The notes beneath the pieces were generated by a model. The model did no database searches, was not told the origin of the DNA, and was given only the letters and a program-made list of their open reading frames with translations. Positions 7,606-16,773 of a DNA stretch of 64,000 bases are shown here, piece by piece. The position numbers were made by a program, and so were the translations under genes. The stretch covers positions 62,001 through 126,000 of the forward strand of contig CAMYJW010000014.1 of NCBI GenBank assembly GCA_947258815.1, written 5' to 3'. The stretch comes from an uncultured Sphingomonadaceae bacterium. Lineage in GTDB: Bacteria; Pseudomonadota; Alphaproteobacteria; Sphingomonadales; Sphingomonadaceae. Position 1 is the first letter of the stretch; every line of letters starts with the position of its first letter.

Positions 7606-10600
7606 ATGGCATACGCTCCCTTCGTTCCGCTTCGGGTGTTTTCCAGCTACACCATGCTTGATGGCGCGATCGAGCCGGACGCATTCGCCAAGCTGGCCAA
7701 GGATCGTGCGGCACCGGCGATTGCCATTTGTGATCGCAATGGCCTTTATGGGTCTGTCGCATTTTCTGCGGCCTGTCGCGCGAATGGTATTCAACCGATC
7801 ATCGGAACTTTGCTGGCGGTATCGCGCGATCCTGCAACGGAAGGGCAGGACCCGCAGATTGACTGGCTGGCGCTCTACGCCAAGGACGAGGCGGGGTGGG
7901 ATAATCTGTGCCACCTTGTCAGCCGCGCGCATCTCGATCGTCCGCTGGAATTCGATCCGCATGTGCCGCTGGCGGACCTTGAAGGCCATACAGACGGCCT
8001 GATCGCGCTGACCGCCGCATCGGATGGCGCGCTTGCCCGGATGTTCGCCGATGGCAAGGCGGATGCCGCGCAGTCCTATTGCGACCGGCTTCAGGCGCTG
8101 TTCGCTGACCGGCTTTATGTTGAGATCGCGCGCACCGGCAACAGGATCGAAGCGATGTCGGAAGAAGCGCTGATCGAACTGGCACTGGCGCGCCGCATTC
8201 CGATGGTGGCGACCAATCCGGCGCACTATGCCGATCCCCATTTCTATCCCGCGCACGATGCGATGCTATGCATTGCCAATTCGACTCACATCGACGCGGC
8301 AGACCGGCCACGATCGTCGCAAACCGCGTTCGTCAAATCCGCGCCAATGATGGACGAACTGTTCGTCGATGTGCCCGAGGCGCTTTCGAACACACTGGTG
8401 ATCGCGCAGCGCTGCGCATTTGCGCCGCCCGAAAGAAAACCGATTTTGCCCAGCCTTGCCGGCGATCTTGAGGGCGAAGAGCGGATGCTGGCCGAAGATG
8501 CACGCGCCGGTCTTGCGCAGCGGCTTGCGCCTTATGACGACCTGACCGACCAGGAACGCAAGGTTTATGAAGAGCGGCTTGAGTTCGAGATAGACATCAT
8601 CAAGGGCATGGGTTTTCCCGGCTATTTCCTGATCGTTGCCGATTTCATCAAGTGGGCGAAGGAAAACGGCATTCCCGTGGGGCCGGGGCGCGGTTCGGGC
8701 GCGGGTTCGCTGGTTGCCTGGGCGCTGACGATCACCGATCTCGATCCTATTAAACTCGGCTTGCTGTTCGAACGGTTTCTGAACCCCGAACGCGTTTCGA
8801 TGCCGGATTTCGATATCGATTTCTGCGAAACGCGGCGCGGCGAAGTGATCCGCTATGTCCAGCAGAAGTACGGCCACGATCACGTCGCCCAGATTATCAC
8901 TTTCGGAAAGATGAAAGCGCGAGCGGTTTTGCGCGATTGCGGGCGTATTTTGCAGATGGGCTATGGCCGGGTGGACAGCTTGTGCAAAATGGTGCCCAAC
9001 CATCCCACCGATCCGTGGACTCTCGATCAGGCGCTCCACGGAAAGTCCGAAAAGAACGGCCACCGTTCGCCGCCGGTTGCCGAATTTCGCCGCGAATACG
9101 ATCGCGATCCCGAAGTGAAGCGGCTGGTCGATCTTTCGCTTCAGCTTGAAGGGCTGCCGCGTAACAGCTCCACCCATGCTGCCGGGGTGGTGATCGGTGA
9201 CAGGCCGCTTTCGCAGCTCGTGCCGCTCTATCGCGATCCGCGTTCGGATATGCCGGTGACGCAGTTCGACATGAAACATGTCGAGGACTCGGGGCTTGTG
9301 AAGTTCGATTTTCTCGGGCTGAAAACGCTGTCCGTGTTGCGCAAGGCTGTCGATCTGCTGGAAACACGCGGGATCGCGGTCGATCTCGATGCGCTGGCAT
9401 GGGATGATCCGCAGGTTTATGAATTGCTCCAGCGCGGCGATACAGTGGGTGTTTTCCAGCTGGAATCGGAAGGCATGCGACGCACGCTTGCCGCGGTCAA
9501 ACCCACTGCATTTGGCGATATCATCGCGCTGGTATCGCTTTATCGACCCGGCCCGATGGATAATATTCCGTTGTTTGGTCGCCGCAAGAATGGTGCGGAG
9601 GCAATCGAATATCCGCATCCCAAGCTGGAAGGCATCCTGTCTGAAACCTATGGCATTTTCGTCTATCAGGAACAGGTCATGCAGGCCGCGCAGATCCTTG
9701 CGGGCTATTCGCTGGGCGATGCCGATCTGCTGCGGCGCGCGATGGGCAAGAAAAAACAGTCAGAGATGGACAAGCAGCGCGCCCGCTTCGTCGAAGGCTG
9801 CAAACAGGTTTCGCAGATAGACAAGGACAAGGCGAACGAACTGTTCGATTTGATCGACAAGTTTGCCGGATATGGCTTCAACAAATCGCACGCGGCTGCC
9901 TATGCGCTGCTTGCCTATCAGACGGCCTGGCTCAAAACCCACTATCCGCATGAATTTTATGCCGCGTCGATGTGTTTTGACATGCACCAGTCGGAAAAGC
10001 TGTCAATCTTTGTCGATGATATGCGCAAGAACGGGATCGCGATTGCCGGGCCGAACATAAACGCATCGGAGTCCGAATTTTCGGTCGAGCAGACTGACGA
10101 GGGTTATGCCGTGCGTTATGCGCTGGCAGGTATCCGCAATGTCGGTGGCAAGGCGATGGATGCCATCGTGGCAGAGCGCAAGGCCAATGGCCCGTTCGCC
10201 GATCTGGAAGACCTGTTTTCGCGCGCACCGGCCGGTTCCATGAACCGCCGCCAGATAGAGGGGCTGGCAGGCGCGGGCGCGTTTGATCTGCTTGAGCCGA
10301 ACCGGGCCAGAGTGCTGGCCAACGCCGATATGTTGCTGGCCGTTGCCGATGAGGCAGAGCGAAGCCGGACCAGCGGGCAGGGCGGCCTGTTTGGCGGAGA
10401 CGATCACGCAGAACCCTCGTTGCGGCTGGCCGATACCGATCCGTGGGACCGTGCCGAACAGATGGCAAAGGAACGCGAGAACTTTGGCTTTTATTTCGCC
10501 GCCCACCCGGTTGAGCAGTTTCGCACGATCGCTTCGGCCAATGGTGCGCGCAGCCATGCCAGCATTATTGCGGCAGGTGTGTCCAACGGCAGCGGCCGGC

Positions 10601-11127
10601 AAGGCGCGGTTCTCGCCGCGCTGGTGGAGAACGTGCAGAAGCGTAAGACCCGCAAGGGCAAGGATTTCGTAATGGCCGACTTTTCCGATTCAAGCGGCCA
10701 GTTCACCGCCAGCTGTTTCGAGGAAGGGCTGGTCGAAAGTTTCCAGAAATGGGCGGCGGAAGGCACCTGCGTTCTGCTGAATGTTGAGCTGGACAGCCCG
10801 AACCCCGAAGAGCCGCCGCGCGTGACAGTGCGCAGCGCCCGCCCGCTGGCGGACGTTACCAGCAGTGCGCGCATGTTGCTCCAGTTCGATATAGAGCGCG
10901 AGGATGCGGTGCGCGAACTCGCGCTGCTGCTGTCCCCCGCCGACGATGCCACCGGCGAAGTGATCGCGCGCCTGCATCTTGATGACGGGCAGGTTCAGGC
11001 GGTGCGGCTTGGTCGCAACTTTACACTGGACGGCGAACTGGTGGATCAGCTTGCCACTGTCGGTGGAATCGGCAATGTTTCATTGACGGCGCGGCGCGGA
11101 GGAGATCACCTGCGGCTGGTGGCCTGA
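7606..11127 (+). CDS. dnaE: DNA polymerase III subunit alpha
   Basis: Catalytic subunit of the replicative polymerase, 1173 residues as expected for DnaE1. An N-terminal PHP domain (about 1-280) is followed by the polymerase core with catalytic aspartates in PDFDIDF (Asp401, Asp403), GPGRGSGAGS, the fingers, a helix-hairpin-helix region and a C-terminal OB fold (about 965-1060). In the PHP domain the usual metal ligands of HSDYS are replaced (FSSYT), so a PHP nuclease is unlikely. It lies alone except for the acyl-CoA synthetase gene 11 bases downstream. The ATG lacks a ribosome binding site, but the N-terminus matches the family. Confidence 0.97.
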   Translation: MAYAPFVPLRVFSSYTMLDGAIEPDAFAKLAKDRAAPAIAICDRNGLYGSVAFSAACRANGIQPIIGTLLAVSRDPATEGQDPQIDWLALYAKDEAGWDNLCHLVSRAHLDRPLEFDPHVPLADLEGHTDGLIALTAASDGALARMFADGKADAAQSYCDRLQALFADRLYVEIARTGNRIEAMSEEALIELALARRIPMVATNPAHYADPHFYPAHDAMLCIANSTHIDAADRPRSSQTAFVKSAPMMDELFVDVPEALSNTLVIAQRCAFAPPERKPILPSLAGDLEGEERMLAEDARAGLAQRLAPYDDLTDQERKVYEERLEFEIDIIKGMGFPGYFLIVADFIKWAKENGIPVGPGRGSGAGSLVAWALTITDLDPIKLGLLFERFLNPERVSMPDFDIDFCETRRGEVIRYVQQKYGHDHVAQIITFGKMKARAVLRDCGRILQMGYGRVDSLCKMVPNHPTDPWTLDQALHGKSEKNGHRSPPVAEFRREYDRDPEVKRLVDLSLQLEGLPRNSSTHAAGVVIGDRPLSQLVPLYRDPRSDMPVTQFDMKHVEDSGLVKFDFLGLKTLSVLRKAVDLLETRGIAVDLDALAWDDPQVYELLQRGDTVGVFQLESEGMRRTLAAVKPTAFGDIIALVSLYRPGPMDNIPLFGRRKNGAEAIEYPHPKLEGILSETYGIFVYQEQVMQAAQILAGYSLGDADLLRRAMGKKKQSEMDKQRARFVEGCKQVSQIDKDKANELFDLIDKFAGYGFNKSHAAAYALLAYQTAWLKTHYPHEFYAASMCFDMHQSEKLSIFVDDMRKNGIAIAGPNINASESEFSVEQTDEGYAVRYALAGIRNVGGKAMDAIVAERKANGPFADLEDLFSRAPAGSMNRRQIEGLAGAGAFDLLEPNRARVLANADMLLAVADEAERSRTSGQGGLFGGDDHAEPSLRLADTDPWDRAEQMAKERENFGFYFAAHPVEQFRTIASANGARSHASIIAAGVSNGSGRQGAVLAALVENVQKRKTRKGKDFVMADFSDSSGQFTASCFEEGLVESFQKWAAEGTCVLLNVELDSPNPEEPPRVTVRSARPLADVTSSARMLLQFDIEREDAVRELALLLSPADDATGEVIARLHLDDGQVQAVRLGRNFTLDGELVDQLATVGGIGNVSLTARRGGDHLRLVA

Positions 11128-11138
11128 CGGGAGAGAGC

Positions 11139-12752
11139 ATGGCTGGCATGATGCAGCACTGGGAATTGCGTGTTTCCGGCTTGATAGATTTTGCCGCGCG
11201 CGAACATGGCGCGCAAGAGATTGTCAGCCGCGTGGCCGATGGAACGGTGGTTCGCACCAACTGGGCAGGCGTGCGCAACGATGCGCTCAGGATGGTTCAG
11301 GCCTTGCGCAGGCTGGGGCTGGCGCCGGGCGATCGCGTGGCGACGCTGGCGATGAACCATGCCCGGCATCTGGTTTCCTGGTATGGCGCAACCGGGGCGG
11401 GGTGTGTTCTCCACACGATCAATCCGCGGCTGTTCGATGATCAGCTGGAGTTTATCGTTAACCACGCTGAAGATCGCGTTATGCTTTATGATCGCGCGTT
11501 CCAGCCGATTATCGATCGCATGAAGCCGCACTGGCCGACGATTGAACACTACATCTGTTTCGATGCCGAAACCGCAGCGCAGGAAAGCGCATTCGATCAG
11601 TGCCTTGGCGCGGAAGATGGCGATGCCACATGGACCAGCGGCGATGAGCGCGATCCATGCATGTTGTGTTACACCAGCGGGACAACGGGCGATCCCAAGG
11701 GCGTGCTTTATGAACATCGCTCAACCATGCTGCACACGCTGGCGGTGGTCGCGCCTTCGGCGCTCAATCTGGAAGCGCGCTCGGTTATGCTGCCGGTCGT
11801 GCCGATGTTTCATGCCAACAGCTGGGGCATACCTTTCGCCTGCGCGGCAACGGGTGCGAAACTGGTGTTTTCGCAGGTTAACGATCCGGCATGGTGGGTT
11901 GGCCTGAGCAATGCCGAGAATGTCACGCACTTTGCAGGCGTGCCAACGATCTGGTTCGGACTGCTCAAGTATCTTGACGAAACCGGCGAGAAAATGTCCG
12001 GCGTCAGGCATGGTTTCACCGGCGGAGCGGCGATGCCGCGCTCAATCGTCGAACGGCTGATGCGCGAAGGCATGCGGGTTGTGCATGCCTGGGGGATGAC
12101 CGAAACGTCTCCGTTCGGCACCAGCAACTATGAAAAGCCGGGATGGGACGATCTGAGCTTCGATGAGCAGGTCTCATTGCGCACGATGCAGGGTTACGGG
12201 ATTTACGGATCAGAAGTGCGCATCGTCGATCTTGACGATCCCGCAACAGTGCTGCCGCGCGATGGCACATCGGCTGGTGCTTTGCAGGTGCGCGGCCACT
12301 GGACGGTGAACCGCTATCTCAAGGCCGATGCCGATGCCACCGATGCGGACGGCTGGTTTGCAACCGGGGATGTGGCGGTGATGCATCCCGATGGCGCAAT
12401 GCAACTGACAGACCGGACCAAGGACGTGATCAAGTCAGGCGGCGAGTGGATCAGTTCGGTGGAGCTGGAAAATGCCGCCGTCGGCCACCCGGCGGTCGCC
12501 GAAGCCGCAGCCATCGGCGTGCCCCATCCGCGCTGGGATGAACGGCCACTTCTGGTGGTTGTCTGCGAAACCGGGCAGGCCGTTGCGGCAGAGGAACTGC
12601 GCGCGTTTCTGGCCGACAAGGTGGCGAAATGGTGGCTGCCCGATGCCATCGAGTTTGTTGACGAAATTCCGCATACTGGCACCGGCAAGATCAGCAAGAA
12701 AGACCTGCGCAAACAGTTTGCCGATTATCGCCTGCCTGATGCGGCAACCTGA
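11139..12752 (+). CDS. Medium/long-chain acyl-CoA synthetase (AMP-binding)
   Basis: A 537-residue ANL-superfamily enzyme that activates a fatty acid to acyl-AMP and then acyl-CoA. It shows the P-loop [11 protein letters not shown] (from residue 178), the A5 motif [10 protein letters not shown], the A7/A8 region [15 protein letters not shown] and [15 protein letters not shown], and the catalytic Lys in [12 protein letters not shown]. The pattern fits the medium/long-chain FadD-like subgroup found in alphaproteobacteria. It starts 11 bases after dnaE, with GGGAGAG in front of the ATG. Product acyl-CoA would feed beta-oxidation, whose electrons reach quinone through the ETF oxidoreductase at 17.7 kb. 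Confidence 0.93.
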   Translation: MAGMMQHWELRVSGLIDFAAREHGAQEIVSRVADGTVVRTNWAGVRNDALRMVQALRRLGLAPGDRVATLAMNHARHLVSWYGATGAGCVLHTINPRLFDDQLEFIVNHAEDRVMLYDRAFQPIIDRMKPHWPTIEHYICFDAETAAQESAFDQCLGAEDGDATWTSGDERDPCMLCYTSGTTGDPKGVLYEHRSTMLHTLAVVAPSALNLEARSVMLPVVPMFHANSWGIPFACAATGAKLVFSQVNDPAWWVGLSNAENVTHFAGVPTIWFGLLKYLDETGEKMSGVRHGFTGGAAMPRSIVERLMREGMRVVHAWGMTETSPFGTSNYEKPGWDDLSFDEQVSLRTMQGYGIYGSEVRIVDLDDPATVLPRDGTSAGALQVRGHWTVNRYLKADADATDADGWFATGDVAVMHPDGAMQLTDRTKDVIKSGGEWISSVELENAAVGHPAVAEAAAIGVPHPRWDERPLLVVVCETGQAVAAEELRAFLADKVAKWWLPDAIEFVDEIPHTGTGKISKKDLRKQFADYRLPDAAT

Positions 12753-12764
12753 AGTTCGCGCCGC

Positions 12765-13216
12765 TTAGGCAGCGCCAGCTTGGGCAAGCGCTTCGAAATC
12801 GTCCAGCGTCATGGTTCCGGTTGACTGGAACTGATCGTCAAGCATTTCAAACAGATCGCCATTGTCGCTGCGCACACTGTACATCAGAACGCAGCCATTC
12901 GGGCCGCCGCCTTCGCTGTGAATATCGTCTGATGCAGGGGTGACTGTGTAAATTCCGGCTGCGCGCGAGACGCGCATCGAATTGTCAGGCTCATAGATCA
13001 CATGATCGCCTTCGATCACAAACGTATGCGTTTCGGCCAGATGGCGGTGAAACAGAACGACTGAATTGGGCGCAAACCGGGCAATGAAATCGACGCTGTT
13101 TTCGCCTTGTCGACACTGCAGATAGACATCACGAAGTCATCAATGCCGGGCAGCGGCTGCCAGTTGATGTTGCTGTCATCGAATTGTCCGGCAGTTGCAG
13201 CAGTAGTGGACGCCAT
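12765..13216 (-). pseudogene. Cupin-domain protein disrupted by a 1-base frameshift
   Basis: Two track ORFs (12765-13019 and 13016-13312) are halves of one cupin gene of about 150 residues. From ATG 13216 (GGAAGG upstream) the frame reads MASTTAATAGQFDDSNINWQ up to VDKAK, then runs out of frame at an AAAA run (TTTT at 13099-13102 on the plus strand). Adding one A restores VDFIARFAPNSVVLFHRHLA and then THTFVIEGDHVIYEP, the metal-binding cupin motif, and leads into the downstream ORF. The region is 452 bases, one short of 151 codons. The intact protein resembles ChrR-like/dioxygenase-like single cupins. Either a real mutation or a homopolymer sequencing error. Confidence 0.85.
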
Positions 13217-13449
13217 CGTGTGTTTCCTTCCCGGTTGGCTGCCGGTTGTGGATATGGAAGGCAGCCTGATCAGATGGTGAAGGCAACACAGCGTTCCCGA
13301 CGTGTCAAGCAAACGGCAACAAATCCGAAGCCTATTCGAGCGCGTTGCCTTGTGCCTGGCGCGAAAGTTGTAATTGCCTGCTAAAATTCCCTGCTAAGGG
13401 GCGGTGAACTGAACATTAGGCCGGGAAAGAGGCCAGGGGAGAATGCGGC
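13217..13449. other. Divergent intergenic region, cupin/ACT genes
   Basis: 233 bases between the broken cupin gene and the ACT-domain gene. It contains a short direct repeat CCTGCTAA spaced by five bases near 13377-13397 and a strong AGGGGAG ribosome binding site before the ACT gene. No hidden gene is supported. Confidence 0.45.
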
Positions 13450-13953
13450 ATGGCGGTAATTCTGACAGCAGTGGGTGAAGACCGTCCGGGCCTGACACAA
13501 TCGCTTGCAGCCGCGATCGAAATGGCAGGCGGCAACTGGCTGGAAAGCCATTTCGCGCGGCTGGGCGGCCAGTATGTCGGTTCGGTGCTGGTCGAGCTTC
13601 CGTCAGACCGGCTGGGCACGCTTGAAGCGGCAGTGGCGGACGCTGAAAGCGCGGGTTTCAAAGTCAGCATTCTGCCTGCGACGACGGGCGATCCCTTGCC
13701 CGGTCAGCCGCTGGCATTCGAGCTGGTGGGAGAAGACCGGCCCGGCATCGTGCGCGAAGTTGCAACCGCGCTGGCCGCGCTTGATGTCAATATCGTCGAT
13801 CTGCAAACCAGCGCCGAAGATGGCCCGATGTTCGGCGATAAACTGTTCCGCGCCCGCGCCCGCGTGTTGATCCCCGCCACCACGCCGACCGATCGCGTGC
13901 GTGAAGCGCTGGAACGGATTTCCGGCGATATCATGGTGGATTTTGAAGAGTAG
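13450..13953 (+). CDS. Double ACT-domain protein (GcvR-like)
   Basis: A 167-residue protein made of two ACT domains (about 3-75 and 85-165), each starting with the pattern GEDRPGL/I. This is the architecture of GcvR, the glycine-cleavage-system repressor partner in enterobacteria. ACT domains bind amino acids. There is no DNA-binding domain, and no gcv genes are nearby, so the regulated target is unknown. ATG with AGGGGAG nine bases upstream. Convergent with the excalibur gene, with a stem-loop between them. Confidence 0.85.
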   Translation: MAVILTAVGEDRPGLTQSLAAAIEMAGGNWLESHFARLGGQYVGSVLVELPSDRLGTLEAAVADAESAGFKVSILPATTGDPLPGQPLAFELVGEDRPGIVREVATALAALDVNIVDLQTSAEDGPMFGDKLFRARARVLIPATTPTDRVREALERISGDIMVDFEE

Positions 13954-13977
13954 GGATTGATGAGTTTCGGCTCTCGT

Positions 13978-14002
13978 GAAGCCAAGGTATAAACTTGGTT
14001 TC
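13978..14002. terminator. Stem-loop between convergent genes
   Basis: GAAGCCAAG and CTTGGTTTC can form a nine-pair stem (one G-U) around the loop GTATAAA. On the plus strand it is followed by a short T run (GGTTTTG). It lies between the ACT gene and the convergent excalibur gene, where it could end transcription of the ACT gene. The stem is not GC-rich, so this is tentative. Confidence 0.4.
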
Positions 14003-14020
14003 TAGCGGTTTTGATCTCGA

Positions 14021-14329
14021 TCACTCGCAAGCGCGCCCATCGCCGTCGCGATCGAGTGCAGGCCGATAGCCTTCTTCGCCGCGGCGAAGCGGAGCCACAC
14101 CCGCCGCACGCGCCGATGCGCAGTTCGGATAGTATATTTTGCCACTCGTGGAGCGATGCGGCTTGGGCGCAGGGGCACGACGAATGGCAGCCTTCTGGTT
14201 ATGGCAATGCCGAACACCGGTTTTGCGATTCATGTGGCAACCATCTGCCGCCAGCCCGCCAGGGTGGGCAACAAGCGATTGCGGCGTGACTGTGATCACG
14301 AGCGCGAGAGCTGCAAGAACCGTTCTCAT
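14021..14329 (-). CDS. Secreted excalibur calcium-binding domain protein
   Basis: A 102-residue exported protein. A signal peptide (about 1-21, ending in LVAH) is followed by a Cys/His-rich stretch HPGGLAADGCHMNRKTGVRH, a Pro/Lys/Arg linker and a C-terminal excalibur domain (YYPNCASARAAG then DRDGDGRACE). The DxDxDGxxCE ending is the excalibur hallmark, thought to bind calcium extracellularly. The first part resembles the YHYH/CHMNxxTGxxHCH element often found beside it. Role unknown, possibly cell-surface or nuclease-associated. Stands alone between stem-loop and moaB. Confidence 0.82.
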   Translation of the reverse strand: MRTVLAALALVITVTPQSLVAHPGGLAADGCHMNRKTGVRHCHNQKAAIRRAPAPKPHRSTSGKIYYPNCASARAAGVAPLRRGEEGYRPALDRDGDGRACE

Positions 14330-14445
14330 CGCCGCTTAGATTAGCACGTATTAAACTTAATGAGGAATCCTGCTCCGTTGAGCGCAATAGCCCCGTTCAG
14401 GCCAATAAAATTCACGCCTCGTTACATCTTCGTTTAAAGCAACAC

Positions 14446-14973
14446 TCAGCTTTCGCGAAGCCTCGGCATCAGTTCAACGAAATTGCAGGGGCGGTTGCGG
14501 CTGTCGAGCTGTTCGGCAAGAAGGCCGTCCCAGCCGTCTTTCACCGCGCCGTTTGAGCCGGGCAGGGCAAAGATATAGGTTCCGCGCGCCACCACGGCGC
14601 AGGCGCGCGATTGCACCGTTGATGTGCCGATGGTGTTGTAGCTGATCAGCCTGAAGATTTCGCCAAAGCCGGGAATGTCTTTTTCCTTCACACGGTCAAG
14701 TGCTTCGGGAGTAACATCGCGGCCGGTCAGCCCGGTGCCGCCGGTTGAAATGATCGCGTCGATTCCGCGATCGTCGATCCAGTTGTTCAGGCGGCTGGCG
14801 ATGCGCTGGGCGTCGTCTGTTTCAATTGCGCGGGCGGCCAGTTTGTGTCCGGCGGTTTTGATACGCTCGGCCAGAATATCGCCCGAGGTATCGTCTTCGG
14901 GGCCGCGCGTGTCGGAAACGGTAAGCAGCGCAATGTTGATCGGCTTGAATGTGCGGTCGGTATCAATGCCCAT
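14446..14973 (-). CDS. moaB: Molybdenum cofactor biosynthesis protein B
   Basis: A 175-residue MoaB/MogA-type protein that binds molybdopterin and adenylates it on the way to molybdenum cofactor. The family's STGGTGLTGRD and LPGSNGAVKD loops are present. The track start is too early; the ATG at 14973 has GGAG upstream and gives the usual MoaB N-terminus. It overlaps the end of the transglycosylase gene by 11 bases, so they share a transcript. No other moa/moe gene is in the window. Confidence 0.92.
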   Translation of the reverse strand: MGIDTDRTFKPINIALLTVSDTRGPEDDTSGDILAERIKTAGHKLAARAIETDDAQRIASRLNNWIDDRGIDAIISTGGTGLTGRDVTPEALDRVKEKDIPGFGEIFRLISYNTIGTSTVQSRACAVVARGTYIFALPGSNGAVKDGWDGLLAEQLDSRNRPCNFVELMPRLRES

Positions 14974-16747
14974 GGGAAAGCGCTCCGTTCGTTGCCATGC
15001 GCACGCCCTGCGACCCGGAAAGCCCCGGAAATGTGGGCCACATGCCTTGCGCGATGGCCAGCCGGCTTTCCGATGGGCCGCCCGCCTGGCGTTCATACAT
15101 CCAGTAATTGCGCATCACGATATTCACGTAGCCGCGCGTTTCCCAATAAGGGATGGATTCCATCCACAGCAGCGGATCGCCCTGATCGTTGATTTCGGTG
15201 TTCCAGCGGGTGATCGGCGTAAGCCCGGCGTTGTAAGCGGCCATAACCTTGGGAAGCAGGCCCTGCGTGCCGCCTGCATTTTTCAGCATCTGCATATGGC
15301 GCTGCCCGAAGGCGAGGTTGATTTCCGGCTTGTTGAGATCGCGCGCCGAACCGGAAACGCCGATTGCTGAGGCATGATCCTTGGCAGCGGCAGGCATGAT
15401 CTGCATCAGCCCTCGTGCGCCTGCCGGACTGACAACCGAGGCGCGAAACCGCGATTCCTGCAAGGCATGGGCATAGACCAGTGCGGGATCCACGCTCCAT
15501 CCGCCAACCGGGGTCCACTTGGGCGTGGGGAACCGGGTGGCCGGTTCGGGGCGGGCGCCATAGGGCGCGTTGTATGACATCCACAGCTGCGTGGAAGGCA
15601 GTCCAAGATCGCGTGCCAGCCTGGTAAGCGGTTCATAGTGCGATGCATCGCCGATCCGCGCCTGATGCCGCAGCACTTCATCCGCCGCGCTGTCTTCGCC
15701 GATTTCGGCAAGGCCGACAGCAACGCGAACGTTGCTGACATGGCGAAGCTGTTGCCAGTCCTTTTTGGTGAAATCAGCGCCTGCGTGTTGTTTGGAAAGC
15801 TGCTGGCCAAGCTGTTCGGCCGCGAGCATGCCATAAAGCGTTTCGTCACGCTGAGCAGCGCCGCGCAATGCTTCGGCGGCTTTTTCGGGCTTGCGGCAAC
15901 GCACCAGCGCGCGCGATTGCCAGTAATATCCGGCAGCGGAAAGTTCGGGGTTTTGCGCAAGCCCCGCGGTGCGGTTGAAGGCATCGGCAGCGCCATCGCA
16001 ATCGCCCAGACGCCACGCCGCCAGCCCGGCTGTCCACCAGCCTTCGGCAACCCATGGGCCAGAACCAGCAGTGGCCTGTTGCGCCAGCCGATAGGCGGCT
16101 GCGTCCTGATTTTCGATAAAATAGCTCCACGCAACGCGCGTGCGCCATTCGGCCCGGGCGGGCTGGCTCAGCGTTGCATCAACACCATCGAGCAGCGTTT
16201 GCGCGCCGACGGGGTTGTCATTCTTGATGTGATTGACGATGCCGTTGGCGATGCTGTTCGGCATTGTGCCGTCTCTGGTTTTCGCGGGCCGGATGCGTTT
16301 GGGCATTGAGGACAGCCTCTGCAGACGCTGCGGCGAAGGCATCGCGGGCAGGGTTTCCGCGCCGCGCTTGATTGCCAGATTGCCGATTTTCGGCGCAGTT
16401 GGCAGATCGGTGCCTTTGTCCAGCCAGCCTTGCAGATCGCCCAGTTCGATTTTGGGAGATGTCGGTGCCAGATAGTATTCCGCGCTTACATGCTGATGCA
16501 GCAAGCCATCGTTGCGCTGTGAAAGTAGTTTCTGAACCTGCGACCAGTCCTTGCGGTCAATCGCATCGTGGACCTCCCGATAATAGCCGCGATCGTCCTG
16601 TGAAAGCAGCGATGGCACCTCGGTCCGGTCCGCGCGTTTGCGAAAATAATCAACCGCCGCGCTGTTGGCAAAGGCCGTGCCGACGCTGAATACAGAGCTG
16701 CCGATCATGGCAAGGCCGATGGCGCACAGGCTGGTTCTGGAGGACAT
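14963..16747 (-). CDS. slt: Soluble lytic murein transglycosylase
   Basis: A periplasmic peptidoglycan lytic transglycosylase of 594 residues that cleaves the MurNAc-GlcNAc bond forming 1,6-anhydroMurNAc. A signal peptide (about 1-26, ending AFA) precedes a long helical superhelix (about 30-400) and a C-terminal SLT domain. The catalytic Glu lies in ALQESRFRASVVS, followed by GARGLMQIMP and AAYNAG, the canonical SLT motifs. The ATG at 16747 is chosen because it opens the signal peptide; the track adds 27 residues with none. It ends inside moaB and starts 26 bases after the UDG-like gene. Confidence 0.93.
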   Translation of the reverse strand: MSSRTSLCAIGLAMIGSSVFSVGTAFANSAAVDYFRKRADRTEVPSLLSQDDRGYYREVHDAIDRKDWSQVQKLLSQRNDGLLHQHVSAEYYLAPTSPKIELGDLQGWLDKGTDLPTAPKIGNLAIKRGAETLPAMPSPQRLQRLSSMPKRIRPAKTRDGTMPNSIANGIVNHIKNDNPVGAQTLLDGVDATLSQPARAEWRTRVAWSYFIENQDAAAYRLAQQATAGSGPWVAEGWWTAGLAAWRLGDCDGAADAFNRTAGLAQNPELSAAGYYWQSRALVRCRKPEKAAEALRGAAQRDETLYGMLAAEQLGQQLSKQHAGADFTKKDWQQLRHVSNVRVAVGLAEIGEDSAADEVLRHQARIGDASHYEPLTRLARDLGLPSTQLWMSYNAPYGARPEPATRFPTPKWTPVGGWSVDPALVYAHALQESRFRASVVSPAGARGLMQIMPAAAKDHASAIGVSGSARDLNKPEINLAFGQRHMQMLKNAGGTQGLLPKVMAAYNAGLTPITRWNTEINDQGDPLLWMESIPYWETRGYVNIVMRNYWMYERQAGGPSESRLAIAQGMWPTFPGLSGSQGVRMATNGALSHGH

Positions 16748-16773
16748 CTTCAAGGCTTTTCGATCCCGTTCTT

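Noticed and set aside
8266-9618. 450-residue ORF antisense to dnaE, and similar long antisense ORFs (e.g. 36660-37934, 50962-52395, 44315-45412, 48342-49457).
   Set aside because: They mirror strong genes on the other strand, have Arg/His-rich composition, no motifs and no ribosome binding sites; such shadows are expected in GC-rich DNA.
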